In this document: positions 57,257 to 64,000 of the stretch, piece after piece
How the letters are laid out: every line of letters begins with the position of its first letter
Position numbering within the stretch: position 1 is the stretch's first letter
DNA from: Candidatus Pseudomonas phytovorans
Lineage (GTDB): Bacteria; Pseudomonadota; Gammaproteobacteria; Pseudomonadales; Pseudomonadaceae
Assembly: GCA_029202525.1 (NCBI GenBank)
Contig: CP119325.1
Location: forward strand, 1,958,001 to 2,022,000
Length of the DNA: 64,000 bases
Reading direction: 5' to 3'
Notes under the pieces: model-generated
The model's database searches: none
The model's input: only the letters and a program-made list of their open reading frames with translations
Told to the model about the DNA's origin: nothing
Translations under genes and position numbers: made by a program

Positions 57257-58330
57257 TCAGTCGGAATCCGGCGTTCCTCGTTCATACCGCGCATTGAACG
57301 CCTGGATAAACCCGTTGCGCAGGATCTGCAAGAGCGCCTCGAAGGCGCTGATATCCTGCTTGCGCACACTGCCACTGAGTTCCACACGGGTGGCGAACTG
57401 GTTTTTTGGCTGGTTCTTCAGCACCGTCTCGGTAGCCCCTACGACTGCCTCCCATACCGAACGGAAGAAACCCTTGTCCTTTTCCTTTACGTCCTGCTGC
57501 CAGTCGAAGACATCCACATCACGCAGCAGCGGTTTTATGTACCCATTCAGCCGGCCGTTTTCCGCCTGCGCTTCGATAACCACATCCCCGTGCCCGGCGT
57601 TGAAGTCGAACTTGCCATAGGCGCTGGCGAAATCGTTCAGTTTGCGCAGCTCGATGCCGGTGGCACGAAGCCTGAATTCGAAGTCATCGAAATCACTGAA
57701 CGGGTCGAAGGTGGCGCGGCTTTCTACCTTCGCATCGCCTGCGATCAGTGCAGTACCTTCGAAGCTGGCGTCGCGACGGCCTTTCTTGTCGCGAACGTTG
57801 GTCAGGTTGCGGATGCTGGCGTTCAGCCGGGTGGCCTTGAGGTCGACCGGTGGTTTGGAGTTGAAGTTGCGGAAGGTCAGCACGCCGTTGTCGATACGCA
57901 CTTCGTTGAGGGTGATGGGCAGCAGCTTTTCCAATTGTTGGCGCCAGTCGGTGCCCCGGCCTGTCTGCGATGCCTGTTTGCTGCCACCGTCGACGAAATT
58001 AAGCTGCGGGCGCACGAATGCCACCTCGGCCACCACGGCCCTGTCGGACCACAGCGAATGCCAGCTTACCGAAAGGTCGATCAGCGGTGCGTCGAGAAAC
58101 GGTACTGGCACCTTGCCGCTGGTCTTGACGATCTTCAGCCCGTTGATCTGGTACGCGCCGCGCCACCAGGCCAGGTCCACGTCGGCCACCTGGCCACGAT
58201 AATCGCCCATGTCGGCCAGTTTGTCGTTCAGGTAGTCGCGTACCAGGTAGGGCAGGGCGAGGTGCAGGGCTACCAGCAGCACGATCAGGCTGCCCAGGCC
58301 GATCAGCGGCCAACGGTAACGGGCTCTCAT
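57257..58330 (-). CDS. DUF748-type AsmA-like envelope protein
   Basis: 357 residues from ATG at 58330 (GGAG 9 bases upstream). One N-terminal membrane anchor (PLIGLGSLIVLLVALHLALPYL) is followed by a periplasmic domain rich in beta strands (YQINGLKIVKTSGKVPVPFLDAPLIDLSVSW; GVLTFRNFNSKPPVDLKATRLNASI). That pattern fits DUF748/AsmA-like proteins, which belong to the bridge-like lipid-transfer group. Role unproven. It is divergent from cysK. Confidence 0.78.
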   Translation of the reverse strand: MRARYRWPLIGLGSLIVLLVALHLALPYLVRDYLNDKLADMGDYRGQVADVDLAWWRGAYQINGLKIVKTSGKVPVPFLDAPLIDLSVSWHSLWSDRAVVAEVAFVRPQLNFVDGGSKQASQTGRGTDWRQQLEKLLPITLNEVRIDNGVLTFRNFNSKPPVDLKATRLNASIRNLTNVRDKKGRRDASFEGTALIAGDAKVESRATFDPFSDFDDFEFRLRATGIELRKLNDFASAYGKFDFNAGHGDVVIEAQAENGRLNGYIKPLLRDVDVFDWQQDVKEKDKGFFRSVWEAVVGATETVLKNQPKNQFATRVELSGSVRKQDISAFEALLQILRNGFIQAFNARYERGTPDSD

Positions 58331-58464
58331 CGGGGCGTCTCCAAGGCGGGATGTGCGGTTGACCGCAACGCGCCCAGCCGAGTTCGAACAGGCTTTACGG
58401 GCCACCGGCCGGGGCTTACCCTTGAGGTCTTTCCCTGCTGTTTATCATGCCAAGGACCCCTGCC

Positions 58465-59439
58465 ATGAGCCGTATCTTTGCAGACAACGCCCATTCCATC
58501 GGTAACACGCCGCTGGTGCAGATCAACCGCATCGCCCCGCGTGGCGTCACCATCCTGGCCAAGATCGAAGGGCGCAACCCGGGCTACTCGGTCAAATGCC
58601 GCATTGGCGCGAACATGGTCTGGGACGCAGAAAGCAGCGGCAAACTCAAGCCTGGCATGACCATTGTCGAGCCGACCTCGGGCAACACCGGTATCGGCCT
58701 GGCCTTCGTCGCCGCCGCCCGTGGCTACAAGCTGATGCTGACCATGCCCGCCTCCATGAGCCTGGAGCGGCGCAAGGTGTTGAAGGCACTGGGCGCCGAA
58801 CTGGTGCTGACCGAACCGGCCAAAGGCATGAAGGGCGCCATCGAGAAGGCCAACGAAATTGTCGCTTCCGACCCGGCCCAGTACTTCCTGCCGGGCCAGT
58901 TCGAAAACCCGGCCAACCCGGCCATCCACGAAAAAACCACCGGGCCGGAAATCTGGAACGACACTGACGGCGCAGTCGATGTGCTGGTGGCGGGCGTGGG
59001 CACCGGCGGCACCATCACCGGGGTGTCGCGCTACATCAAGCACACCCAGGGCAAGGCAATTTTGTCGGTGGCTGTGGAGCCCGTGGCATCGCCGCTGATC
59101 ACCCAGACCCTGGCCGGCGAGGAGCTCAAGCCCAGCCCGCACAAGATTCAAGGCATCGGCGCCGGCTTCGTGCCGAAAAACCTCGACCTGTCGATTGTCG
59201 ACCAAGTAGAAACGGTGACCGACGAAGAGTCCAAGGCCATGGCCATTCGCCTGATGCAGGAAGAGGGCATCCTTTGCGGTATTTCGTGTGGTGCGGCAAT
59301 GGCCGCCGCGGTGCGCCTGGCCGAAAAACCCGAAATGCAGGGTAAGACCATCGTCGTAATTTTGCCCGATTCGGGCGAGCGCTATCTGTCGAGCATGCTG
59401 TTCAGCGACCTGTTCAGCGAGCAGGAAAACCAGCAGTAA
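58465..59439 (+). CDS. cysK: Cysteine synthase A
   Basis: 324 residues from ATG at 58465. O-acetylserine sulfhydrylase, PLP-dependent. The PLP lysine is in NPGYSVKCRIG; EPTSGNTGIGLAFVAA is the substrate loop; GVGTGGTITGVSRYIK binds the PLP phosphate. The sequence and length fit CysK, not CysM. An upstream ATG at 58447 lacks a ribosome site. Confidence 0.96.
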   Translation: MSRIFADNAHSIGNTPLVQINRIAPRGVTILAKIEGRNPGYSVKCRIGANMVWDAESSGKLKPGMTIVEPTSGNTGIGLAFVAAARGYKLMLTMPASMSLERRKVLKALGAELVLTEPAKGMKGAIEKANEIVASDPAQYFLPGQFENPANPAIHEKTTGPEIWNDTDGAVDVLVAGVGTGGTITGVSRYIKHTQGKAILSVAVEPVASPLITQTLAGEELKPSPHKIQGIGAGFVPKNLDLSIVDQVETVTDEESKAMAIRLMQEEGILCGISCGAAMAAAVRLAEKPEMQGKTIVVILPDSGERYLSSMLFSDLFSEQENQQ

Positions 59440-59610
59440 TCGGCCTTGCCGCTGACCCGGCTCAACGTTTGCCGGCGTGGATTATTGCAAAATCTTCATG
59501 AATACGGTCCTGCCTAGGTTGTTTTTACTGCGGCGGGATCGGTTTATGATGGCAGGATGATTTTCAGGAGCCAGGCTGCGCAGCCCTGTCTCCTTTCCAA
59601 GGAGTGAAGC

Positions 59611-60546
59611 ATGACCTTTTCCTTTGCAGCCAAGGCGGGTGTCCTGCTGGTGTTTTTCGGCAGTGTGCTTTTCGTGCATCTGCGCGGCAAGGCTCGCCTG
59701 CCGGTGTTGCGCCAGTTCGTCAACCATTCGGCGCTGTTCGCCCCCTACAACGCCCTGATGTACCTGTTTTCCGGCGTGCCGTCCAAGCCCTACCTGGACC
59801 GCCAGCGCTTTCCTGAACTGGACGTACTGAAGGACAACTGGCAAGACATTCGTGAAGAGGCCATGCGCCTGTTCGACGAGGGTTACATTCGCGCAGCCGA
59901 AAAGGACAACGACGCCGGGTTCGGTTCGTTCTTCAAGAAGGGCTGGAAGCGTTTTTACCTGAAGTGGTACGACAAACCGCTGCCATCGGCTGAAGCCCTG
60001 TGCCCGCGCACCGTCGAGCTGGTCAGCAGCATCCCCAACGTCAAGGGCGCGATGTTCGCCCTGTTGCCCGGCGGCAGCCACCTGAACCCGCACCGTGACC
60101 CGTTCGCCGGGTCGCTGCGCTACCACCTGGGCCTTTCCACGCCGAACTCCGATGCTTGCCGCATCTACGTCGATGGCGAGGAATACGCCTGGCGTGACGG
60201 CGAAGATGTGATGTTCGACGAAACCTACGTGCACTGGGTCAAGAACGAGACCGACGTTACCCGTGTCATCCTGTTCTGCGACATCGAGCGCCCGCTGAGC
60301 AGCCCGCTGATGACCCGCATCAACCGCAAGGTCAGCGCCTTCCTCGGCCGTGCTACCGCGCCGCAGAACACCGATGACGAGCGTGTGGGCGGTATCAACC
60401 AGGCGTATGCGTGGAGCAAGCGCTTCAGCAACAAGATTAGCGGCCATGTGAAGAAGTTCAAGCGCGCCAACCCCAAGGCTTACCGCGTGCTGCGGCCGGT
60501 GCTGGCTGTGGTGGTGGCGTTTTTGCTTTACCGCTGGCTGTTCTGA
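59611..60546 (+). CDS. lpxO: Lipid A hydroxylase (aspartyl/asparaginyl hydroxylase family)
   Basis: 311 residues with N- and C-terminal hydrophobic segments (AGVLLVFFGSVLFV and VLAVVVAFLLYRWLF). The Fe(II)/2-oxoglutarate core has PGGSHLNPHRDPFAGSLRYHLGL (His, Asp), and DETYVHWVKNETDVTRVILFCD (second His). It hydroxylates a secondary acyl chain of lipid A at the inner face of the inner membrane. AAGGAG lies before the ATG. With eptA at 32 kb it is a second lipid-A-modifying gene in the window. Confidence 0.93.
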   Translation: MTFSFAAKAGVLLVFFGSVLFVHLRGKARLPVLRQFVNHSALFAPYNALMYLFSGVPSKPYLDRQRFPELDVLKDNWQDIREEAMRLFDEGYIRAAEKDNDAGFGSFFKKGWKRFYLKWYDKPLPSAEALCPRTVELVSSIPNVKGAMFALLPGGSHLNPHRDPFAGSLRYHLGLSTPNSDACRIYVDGEEYAWRDGEDVMFDETYVHWVKNETDVTRVILFCDIERPLSSPLMTRINRKVSAFLGRATAPQNTDDERVGGINQAYAWSKRFSNKISGHVKKFKRANPKAYRVLRPVLAVVVAFLLYRWLF

Positions 60547-60553
60547 GAGCAGG

Positions 60554-60590
60554 ACTGGCCTCTTCGCGGGCGTGCCCGCGAAGAGGCCGG
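60554..60590. repeat. Short REP palindrome
   Basis: GGCCTCTTCGCGGGCGTGCC followed at once by its complement CGCGAAGAGGCC; a single tight hairpin. Confidence 0.85.
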
Positions 60591-60659
60591 GCCTGCTATT
60601 GCCCAACTCAGAATTCACCGCTATATTCCGAAACACTTATCTTCCCTGAAGACTCGATC

Positions 60660-60821
60660 ATGCCCGCCACCCCTTCCACCACAAGCTTTGCCATCGCGCC
60701 AGTCGCGGGCACGGTCGTGCGTGGCAGCCAGCAGCCGGCCATGATCAGTCATTACCCACCACCTGTCAGTGGCGTTGTAGGCGGCGTAGCTCCGCCTCCT
60801 TGCGTGGTCGTGCTGGGCTGA
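60660..60821 (+). CDS. Possible leader peptide, proline-rich mini-ORF
   Basis: A 53-codon frame from ATG at 60660 to TGA at 60819-60821. The peptide has no signal sequence and contains two proline triplets (SHYPPPVSG and VAPPPCVVV) and many valines. Its last third overlaps an AGGCGG/CCGCCT hairpin (60777-60797). It ends 114 bases before the EamA transporter gene. The ribosome site is weak. It could be a regulatory leader in which ribosomes pause, or no gene at all. Confidence 0.4.
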   Translation: MPATPSTTSFAIAPVAGTVVRGSQQPAMISHYPPPVSGVVGGVAPPPCVVVLG

Positions 60822-60935
60822 TCGGCTTTTGGCCGCACCCCTTCGCACACGCAACCTACTGAATACGGTCGGCCACTTCCCTTACTGAAGTCTACGCCCA
60901 CCGTTCGGCTTTTTTGCCCGAATACAGGTGCATCC

Positions 60936-61817
60936 ATGTCTGTCTTTTCCAAATCTTCCGTGGCCTCGGCGGCTACTACCAGCCTGTTCGTCCTGCTCTG
61001 GAGCAGCGGCGCCATCGTTTCCAAGCTGGGCCTGGCCCATGCCAGTCCGTTCGCTTTCCTGCTGTTACGCTCGGCGCTGGCACTCACAGGCCTGCTGCTG
61101 ATCGGCCCGCTGCTGGGGCTGCGCTGGCCGCGCAGCCGAGGGGCCATTCTGCGTGCCCTGGGTACTGGCTGTGTGCTGCTCGGCGCCTATCAGATCTTCT
61201 ACTTGCTGGCGCTCAACACGCACGTGACGCCTGGCGTCATGGCCACGGTGATGGGGGTGCAACCCATCCTGACTGTGGTGCTGATGGAGCGCCAACGGTC
61301 GTGGAGCCGTCTTTTCGGCCTGGGGCTGGGATTGGCTGGCTTGATCATGGTGGTCTACCAAGGCATCAACCTGGGCGGGGTCTCGCTGGCGGGGATGCTG
61401 TTTGCCCTGCTGGCGCTGGCCAGCATGACGCTGGGTTCGATCCTGCAGAAACGCATCACCGATAACCCCATGGGTACGCTGCCGTTGCAGTACCTGGCAG
61501 GTTTTGCCATGTGCGCGCTGTTTGCCCCCTTGCAACCGCTTCATGTCGAGTGGACCGGCGGTTTTGTCGGCGCGTTGCTGTGGATGGGCCTGGTGGTCTC
61601 GTTGCTGGCGACCTTGCTGCTGTATCGGCTGATCGCCAAGGGTAACCTGGTCAATGTCACCAGCCTGTTCTACCTGGTGCCGGCAGTGACTGCGGTGATG
61701 GACTTCCTGATCTTCGGCAACCGCCTGGCAGCGCTCAGCCTGTTGGGCATGGGGTTGATCGTGGTGGGCTTATTGTTCGTGTTTCGCAAGCCCGCCGCGC
61801 GCTTGGCGCAGGCGTAG
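60936..61817 (+). CDS. EamA/DMT-family transporter
   Basis: 293 residues with ten hydrophobic segments in two EamA repeats. The repeats are marked by LFVLLWSSGAIVSKLGLAHASPFAFLLLR and TPGVMATVMGVQPILTVVLMERQRSWSRLFGLGLGLAGLIMV. This is the drug/metabolite exporter group, which includes threonine and other metabolite exporters. Substrate unknown. CAGGTG lies before the ATG. A possible leader peptide precedes it. Confidence 0.9.
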   Translation: MSVFSKSSVASAATTSLFVLLWSSGAIVSKLGLAHASPFAFLLLRSALALTGLLLIGPLLGLRWPRSRGAILRALGTGCVLLGAYQIFYLLALNTHVTPGVMATVMGVQPILTVVLMERQRSWSRLFGLGLGLAGLIMVVYQGINLGGVSLAGMLFALLALASMTLGSILQKRITDNPMGTLPLQYLAGFAMCALFAPLQPLHVEWTGGFVGALLWMGLVVSLLATLLLYRLIAKGNLVNVTSLFYLVPAVTAVMDFLIFGNRLAALSLLGMGLIVVGLLFVFRKPAARLAQA

Positions 61818-61820
61818 GCG

Positions 61821-62279
61821 TTAGCGGAACTCTTCGGGGATGGCGTGGCGCAGTATGCCTTCCTCGAAGTCCAGCAGGCCAGCCTCGCGCTGGGTGAGCA
61901 GGTAGTAGAGCAGGGTGTCGAGCGAACGGTGCGGCGGCACCTCGACAGCCAGCATTTTCACGGCCTGCTCGGTTTCGCAGTTACAGCCGAAGTCCTGCAG
62001 GGCCGCGCGTACCTGGTCCAGGGTTTCCGGGGGCTTTACCAGCACCCGGAACACCGAGCTGCCGGCGCTGCTGCGCAGGGCATCGAACCAGGCTTCGCCG
62101 TTTTCTTCACGGGTGGTTATCACATCACCCGGGGCAATGCCGTAGACATGGAAGGGAATGTTGTCGACAGCATAGCCGCCTTCCACGGCCTTGGCCCACA
62201 GGCCCTCGACCGAGGCCGGCGGGTAACCGTTTTCGTCCTGTTCCAGGCGGAACAGGACCTTCTTGTACGCGCTGTTCAT
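61821..62279 (-). CDS. DUF4265 family protein
   Basis: 152 residues from ATG at 62279. YKKVLFRLEQDENGYPPASVEGLWAKAVEGGYAVDNIPFHVYGIAPGDVITT, then SSVFRVLVKP, is the pattern of DUF4265, soluble proteins with no known function. It starts 13 bases after the stop of the EamA gene at 62293-63168, so the two form an operon. Its 3' end nearly touches the convergent EamA gene. Confidence 0.85.
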   Translation of the reverse strand: MNSAYKKVLFRLEQDENGYPPASVEGLWAKAVEGGYAVDNIPFHVYGIAPGDVITTREENGEAWFDALRSSAGSSVFRVLVKPPETLDQVRAALQDFGCNCETEQAVKMLAVEVPPHRSLDTLLYYLLTQREAGLLDFEEGILRHAIPEEFR

Positions 62280-62292
62280 CGTGTGCCCCGCT

Positions 62293-63168
62293 TCAACTGC
62301 GCGCCGGGCGCAGTACCAGCCACAGTGCCATGCCAATCAGCAAACCGCCGTACAGGTGAGCCATCGACAGCGGTTCGTCGAGCAACCACGCCCCCCACAA
62401 TACGCCGAATACCGGGATCAGGAAGGTGACGGTGCTGGCTTTGACCGGGCCGATTTCTTCCAGCAGGCGGAAGTACAGGATGTAGGCGAATGCGGTGCAC
62501 AACAGGCCCAGGCCCAGCAGCGACAGCCACACCTGCCAGCCGCCCCAGCTGGCGGGCGGCTGGCTCAGCGCGCTCCAGGCGAACAGGGGGCTCAGCAGCA
62601 AGGTAGCGCCGAGCATGCTGCCCAGCGCCGACAGGCGGCTGTCCAGGCCGCTGATCCAGCGGCGGGCAAGAAAGCCGGCAAAACCGTAGCAAGTGGTGGC
62701 CGCCAGGCAGGCGAGGGCGCCTTGCACCAAGGCCATGTCCAGCGCTACCGGGCCGGCGCCGCTAAGGATGCCGACGCCAAACAGGCCCAGGAAGATGCCG
62801 CACAGCTTGGGCAAGGTCATGGGCTCACGGAAGAACAGCACGCCGATCAGCACGCCCATCAGTGGCGTGGTGGCGTTGAAGATGGCCGAGTAGCCGGCTG
62901 GCAGTACCTGTGCGGCAACGGAATAGAAGGTGGCAGGGATACCGGAGTTGATCATGCCCAGCACCAGGCAGGCGCCGAGTTTGCCCTGGAAGTCCCAACG
63001 CACGCGGGCGACGGCGACGATGGCAATCAGGCCCAGGCAGGCAATGGACACGCGAAAGAACGCGGTGGGCACTGTGCCTAGCTCGGGGGCGATGATGCGC
63101 ATGAACAGGAAGCTCGCCCCCCAGACGGCAGCAAGGGTCAGCAGGCGGGCTAGGGCGATGGGGCTCAC
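62293..63168 (-). CDS. EamA/DMT-family transporter
   Basis: 291 residues, ten hydrophobic segments. LARLLTLAAVWGASFLFMRIIAPELGTVPTAFFRVSIACLGLI is the first EamA repeat start, and AFAYILYFRLLEEIGPVKASTVTFLIPVFGVLWGAWLLDEPLS the conserved end of the second. Probably an inner-membrane metabolite exporter. It is only weakly similar to the EamA protein at 60936, so the two are unlikely to be a recent duplication. Confidence 0.9.
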   Translation of the reverse strand: MSPIALARLLTLAAVWGASFLFMRIIAPELGTVPTAFFRVSIACLGLIAIVAVARVRWDFQGKLGACLVLGMINSGIPATFYSVAAQVLPAGYSAIFNATTPLMGVLIGVLFFREPMTLPKLCGIFLGLFGVGILSGAGPVALDMALVQGALACLAATTCYGFAGFLARRWISGLDSRLSALGSMLGATLLLSPLFAWSALSQPPASWGGWQVWLSLLGLGLLCTAFAYILYFRLLEEIGPVKASTVTFLIPVFGVLWGAWLLDEPLSMAHLYGGLLIGMALWLVLRPARS

Positions 63169-63250
63169 GGCGGTCTCCGGGTACAGGGCAGGGCGCGAGT
63201 GTACGTTACCGGGGCGGGGTGGTTCTTGTGCTTTCTTGCGGTGTAATCCT

Positions 63251-63356
63251 GTACCGGCCTCTTCGCGGGCGCGCCCGCTCCCACAGGTTCTCTACAATGC
63301 CTGGCCCTGCAGTACTCCTGTGGGAGCGGGCGTGCCCGCGAAGACGCCGGCACAGG
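63251..63356. repeat. REP pair 12 (inverted)
   Basis: TACCGGCCTCTTCGCGGGCG.. arm and partner ending GTGCCCGCGAAGACGCCGG, in the divergent gap before aceK. Confidence 0.9.
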
Positions 63357-63416
63357 CTCCACAGCCCCGAGAGTGCGGCTAAGCTGTCTATCTCACCCCG
63401 CACCGAGGCGTCCCGC

Positions 63417-64000
63417 ATGACCCAGCACTGGCCTGCCGGCGAGATCGCCCGGATGATCCTCGATGGCTTCGACGACTATCGCGAGCATTTTCGCCGCATC
63501 ACCCTCGGCGCCCGCGAGCGTTTCGAACAGGCGCGCTGGCAAGACAGCCAGCGGGCAGCAGCTGCACGGATCAACCTTTATGAACAGAAGGTTGGCGAGG
63601 TCAACGGCTGGTTGCGTGACGCGTTCGATCACGAGGTGCTGCTGGAAGTCGAGCAGTGGCCTTTGGTGAAAAGTGCCTATATCCACCTGATCGACCCGCG
63701 CCTGGACGATGAGCTGTCAGAGACCTGGTACAACTCATTGTTCTGCAGCCTGTTCAGCCATGACCAGATCAGCGACGGCTGCATGTTCATCCACACCACC
63801 CGGCCATCGATCCGCAACCACCAGCGCGCTGCACAAACCTCTACCTATTGCCCCAATGGCAACCTCAAGGGCCTGTTGCGGGCGATCCTCGCCGACCATG
63901 CATTCGCCTATGGCGACCTTGAAAGCGATGTGTCACGCCTTGAGGCACAACTGCGCGAAAGCTTGCCCGACTGGGTGTGCAAAGACCCGACGCTGGCGGT
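63417..64000 (+). CDS. aceK: Isocitrate dehydrogenase kinase/phosphatase, N-terminal part
   Basis: The first 194 codons, cut by the window end. MTQHWPAGEIARMILDGFDDYREHFRRITLGARERFEQARW is the AceK N-terminal regulatory domain, followed by RINLYEQKVGEVNGWLRD and YNSLFCSLFSHDQISDGCMFIHTTRP. AceK switches isocitrate dehydrogenase on and off, directing carbon between the TCA cycle and glyoxylate bypass. The catalytic kinase domain lies outside the window. No aceA or aceB is adjacent, as usual in Pseudomonas. Confidence 0.92.
   Translation, partial: MTQHWPAGEIARMILDGFDDYREHFRRITLGARERFEQARWQDSQRAAAARINLYEQKVGEVNGWLRDAFDHEVLLEVEQWPLVKSAYIHLIDPRLDDELSETWYNSLFCSLFSHDQISDGCMFIHTTRPSIRNHQRAAQTSTYCPNGNLKGLLRAILADHAFAYGDLESDVSRLEAQLRESLPDWVCKDPTLA

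Noticed and set aside
1..64000. CRISPR arrays or insertion sequences
   Set aside because: The repeated units seen are REP palindromes with irregular spacing; no regular spacers, cas genes or transposase genes were found.

Overview
The window looks like a Pseudomonas chromosome, most likely from the P. putida group. It is GC-rich and codes densely. It carries many copies of the short palindromic REP sequence typical of that group (core close to CTTCGCGGG...CCCGCTCCCACAGG). Gene content also fits: a XenA-type old yellow enzyme, a signal-peptide-bearing malate:quinone oxidoreductase, the five-gene hydroxyproline operon, LpxO, and the PxpABC 5-oxoprolinase. No phage, insertion sequence, CRISPR array or rRNA operon was seen.

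Layout. 0-3.3 kb: core genes dapA (3' end), bamC, a metallo-beta-lactamase-fold hydrolase, purC, then tRNA-Ser(CGA) with its own promoter and terminator. 3.4-5.4 kb: a small accessory patch with a HigBA-type toxin-antitoxin pair, two short Pseudomonas orphan genes and two diverged copies of an unexplained repeat. 5.4-11 kb: a LysE exporter, a tiny lipoprotein and an ECF sigma/FecR/TonB-receptor iron-uptake set. 11-15.8 kb: mqo, a periplasmic helical-repeat protein coupled to a four-cysteine SufR-like regulator, and an ArsR regulator divergent from xenA across a perfect operator. 15.8-23.5 kb: the trans-4-hydroxy-L-proline operon (permease, 2-epimerase, D-hydroxyproline oxidase, deaminase, alpha-ketoglutarate semialdehyde dehydrogenase) with a divergent PAS-AraC regulator. 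23.5-29.8 kb: a molybdenum block (LysR regulator, moaB, moaA, FdhF/YdeP-like oxidoreductase) interrupted by a bestrophin channel.

29.8-40.6 kb: an Lrp regulator with a divergent gamma-lyase-family PLP enzyme, ydcH, eptA, rnd-ycgL-2-hydroxyacid dehydrogenase, a nitroreductase, ycgN, a degenerate M61-like periplasmic protein and an amino-acid permease. 40.8-47 kb: a second catabolic cluster (GntR, FAD amine oxidase, MFS transporter, DapA-family enzyme, aldehyde dehydrogenase). It repeats the enzyme logic of the hydroxyproline operon, but its oxidase gene carries a one-base frameshift. 47-64 kb: RNA methyltransferase, HNH protein, oligopeptidase B, glutamine amidotransferase, DUF2937, pxpABC, MoxR/VWA pair, DUF748 protein, cysK, lpxO, two EamA transporters (one preceded by a proline-rich mini-ORF), a DUF4265 protein and the 5' part of aceK.

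The strongest leads are: (i) the second oxidase/DapA-like/aldehyde-dehydrogenase cluster, whose substrate is unknown; (ii) the His-rich three-repeat periplasmic protein paired with a putative Fe-S regulator; (iii) shared LysR-type promoters in the molybdenum block; and (iv) several clear operators that assign regulators to targets. Function calls come from reading the sequence and from family knowledge. No database search was run.
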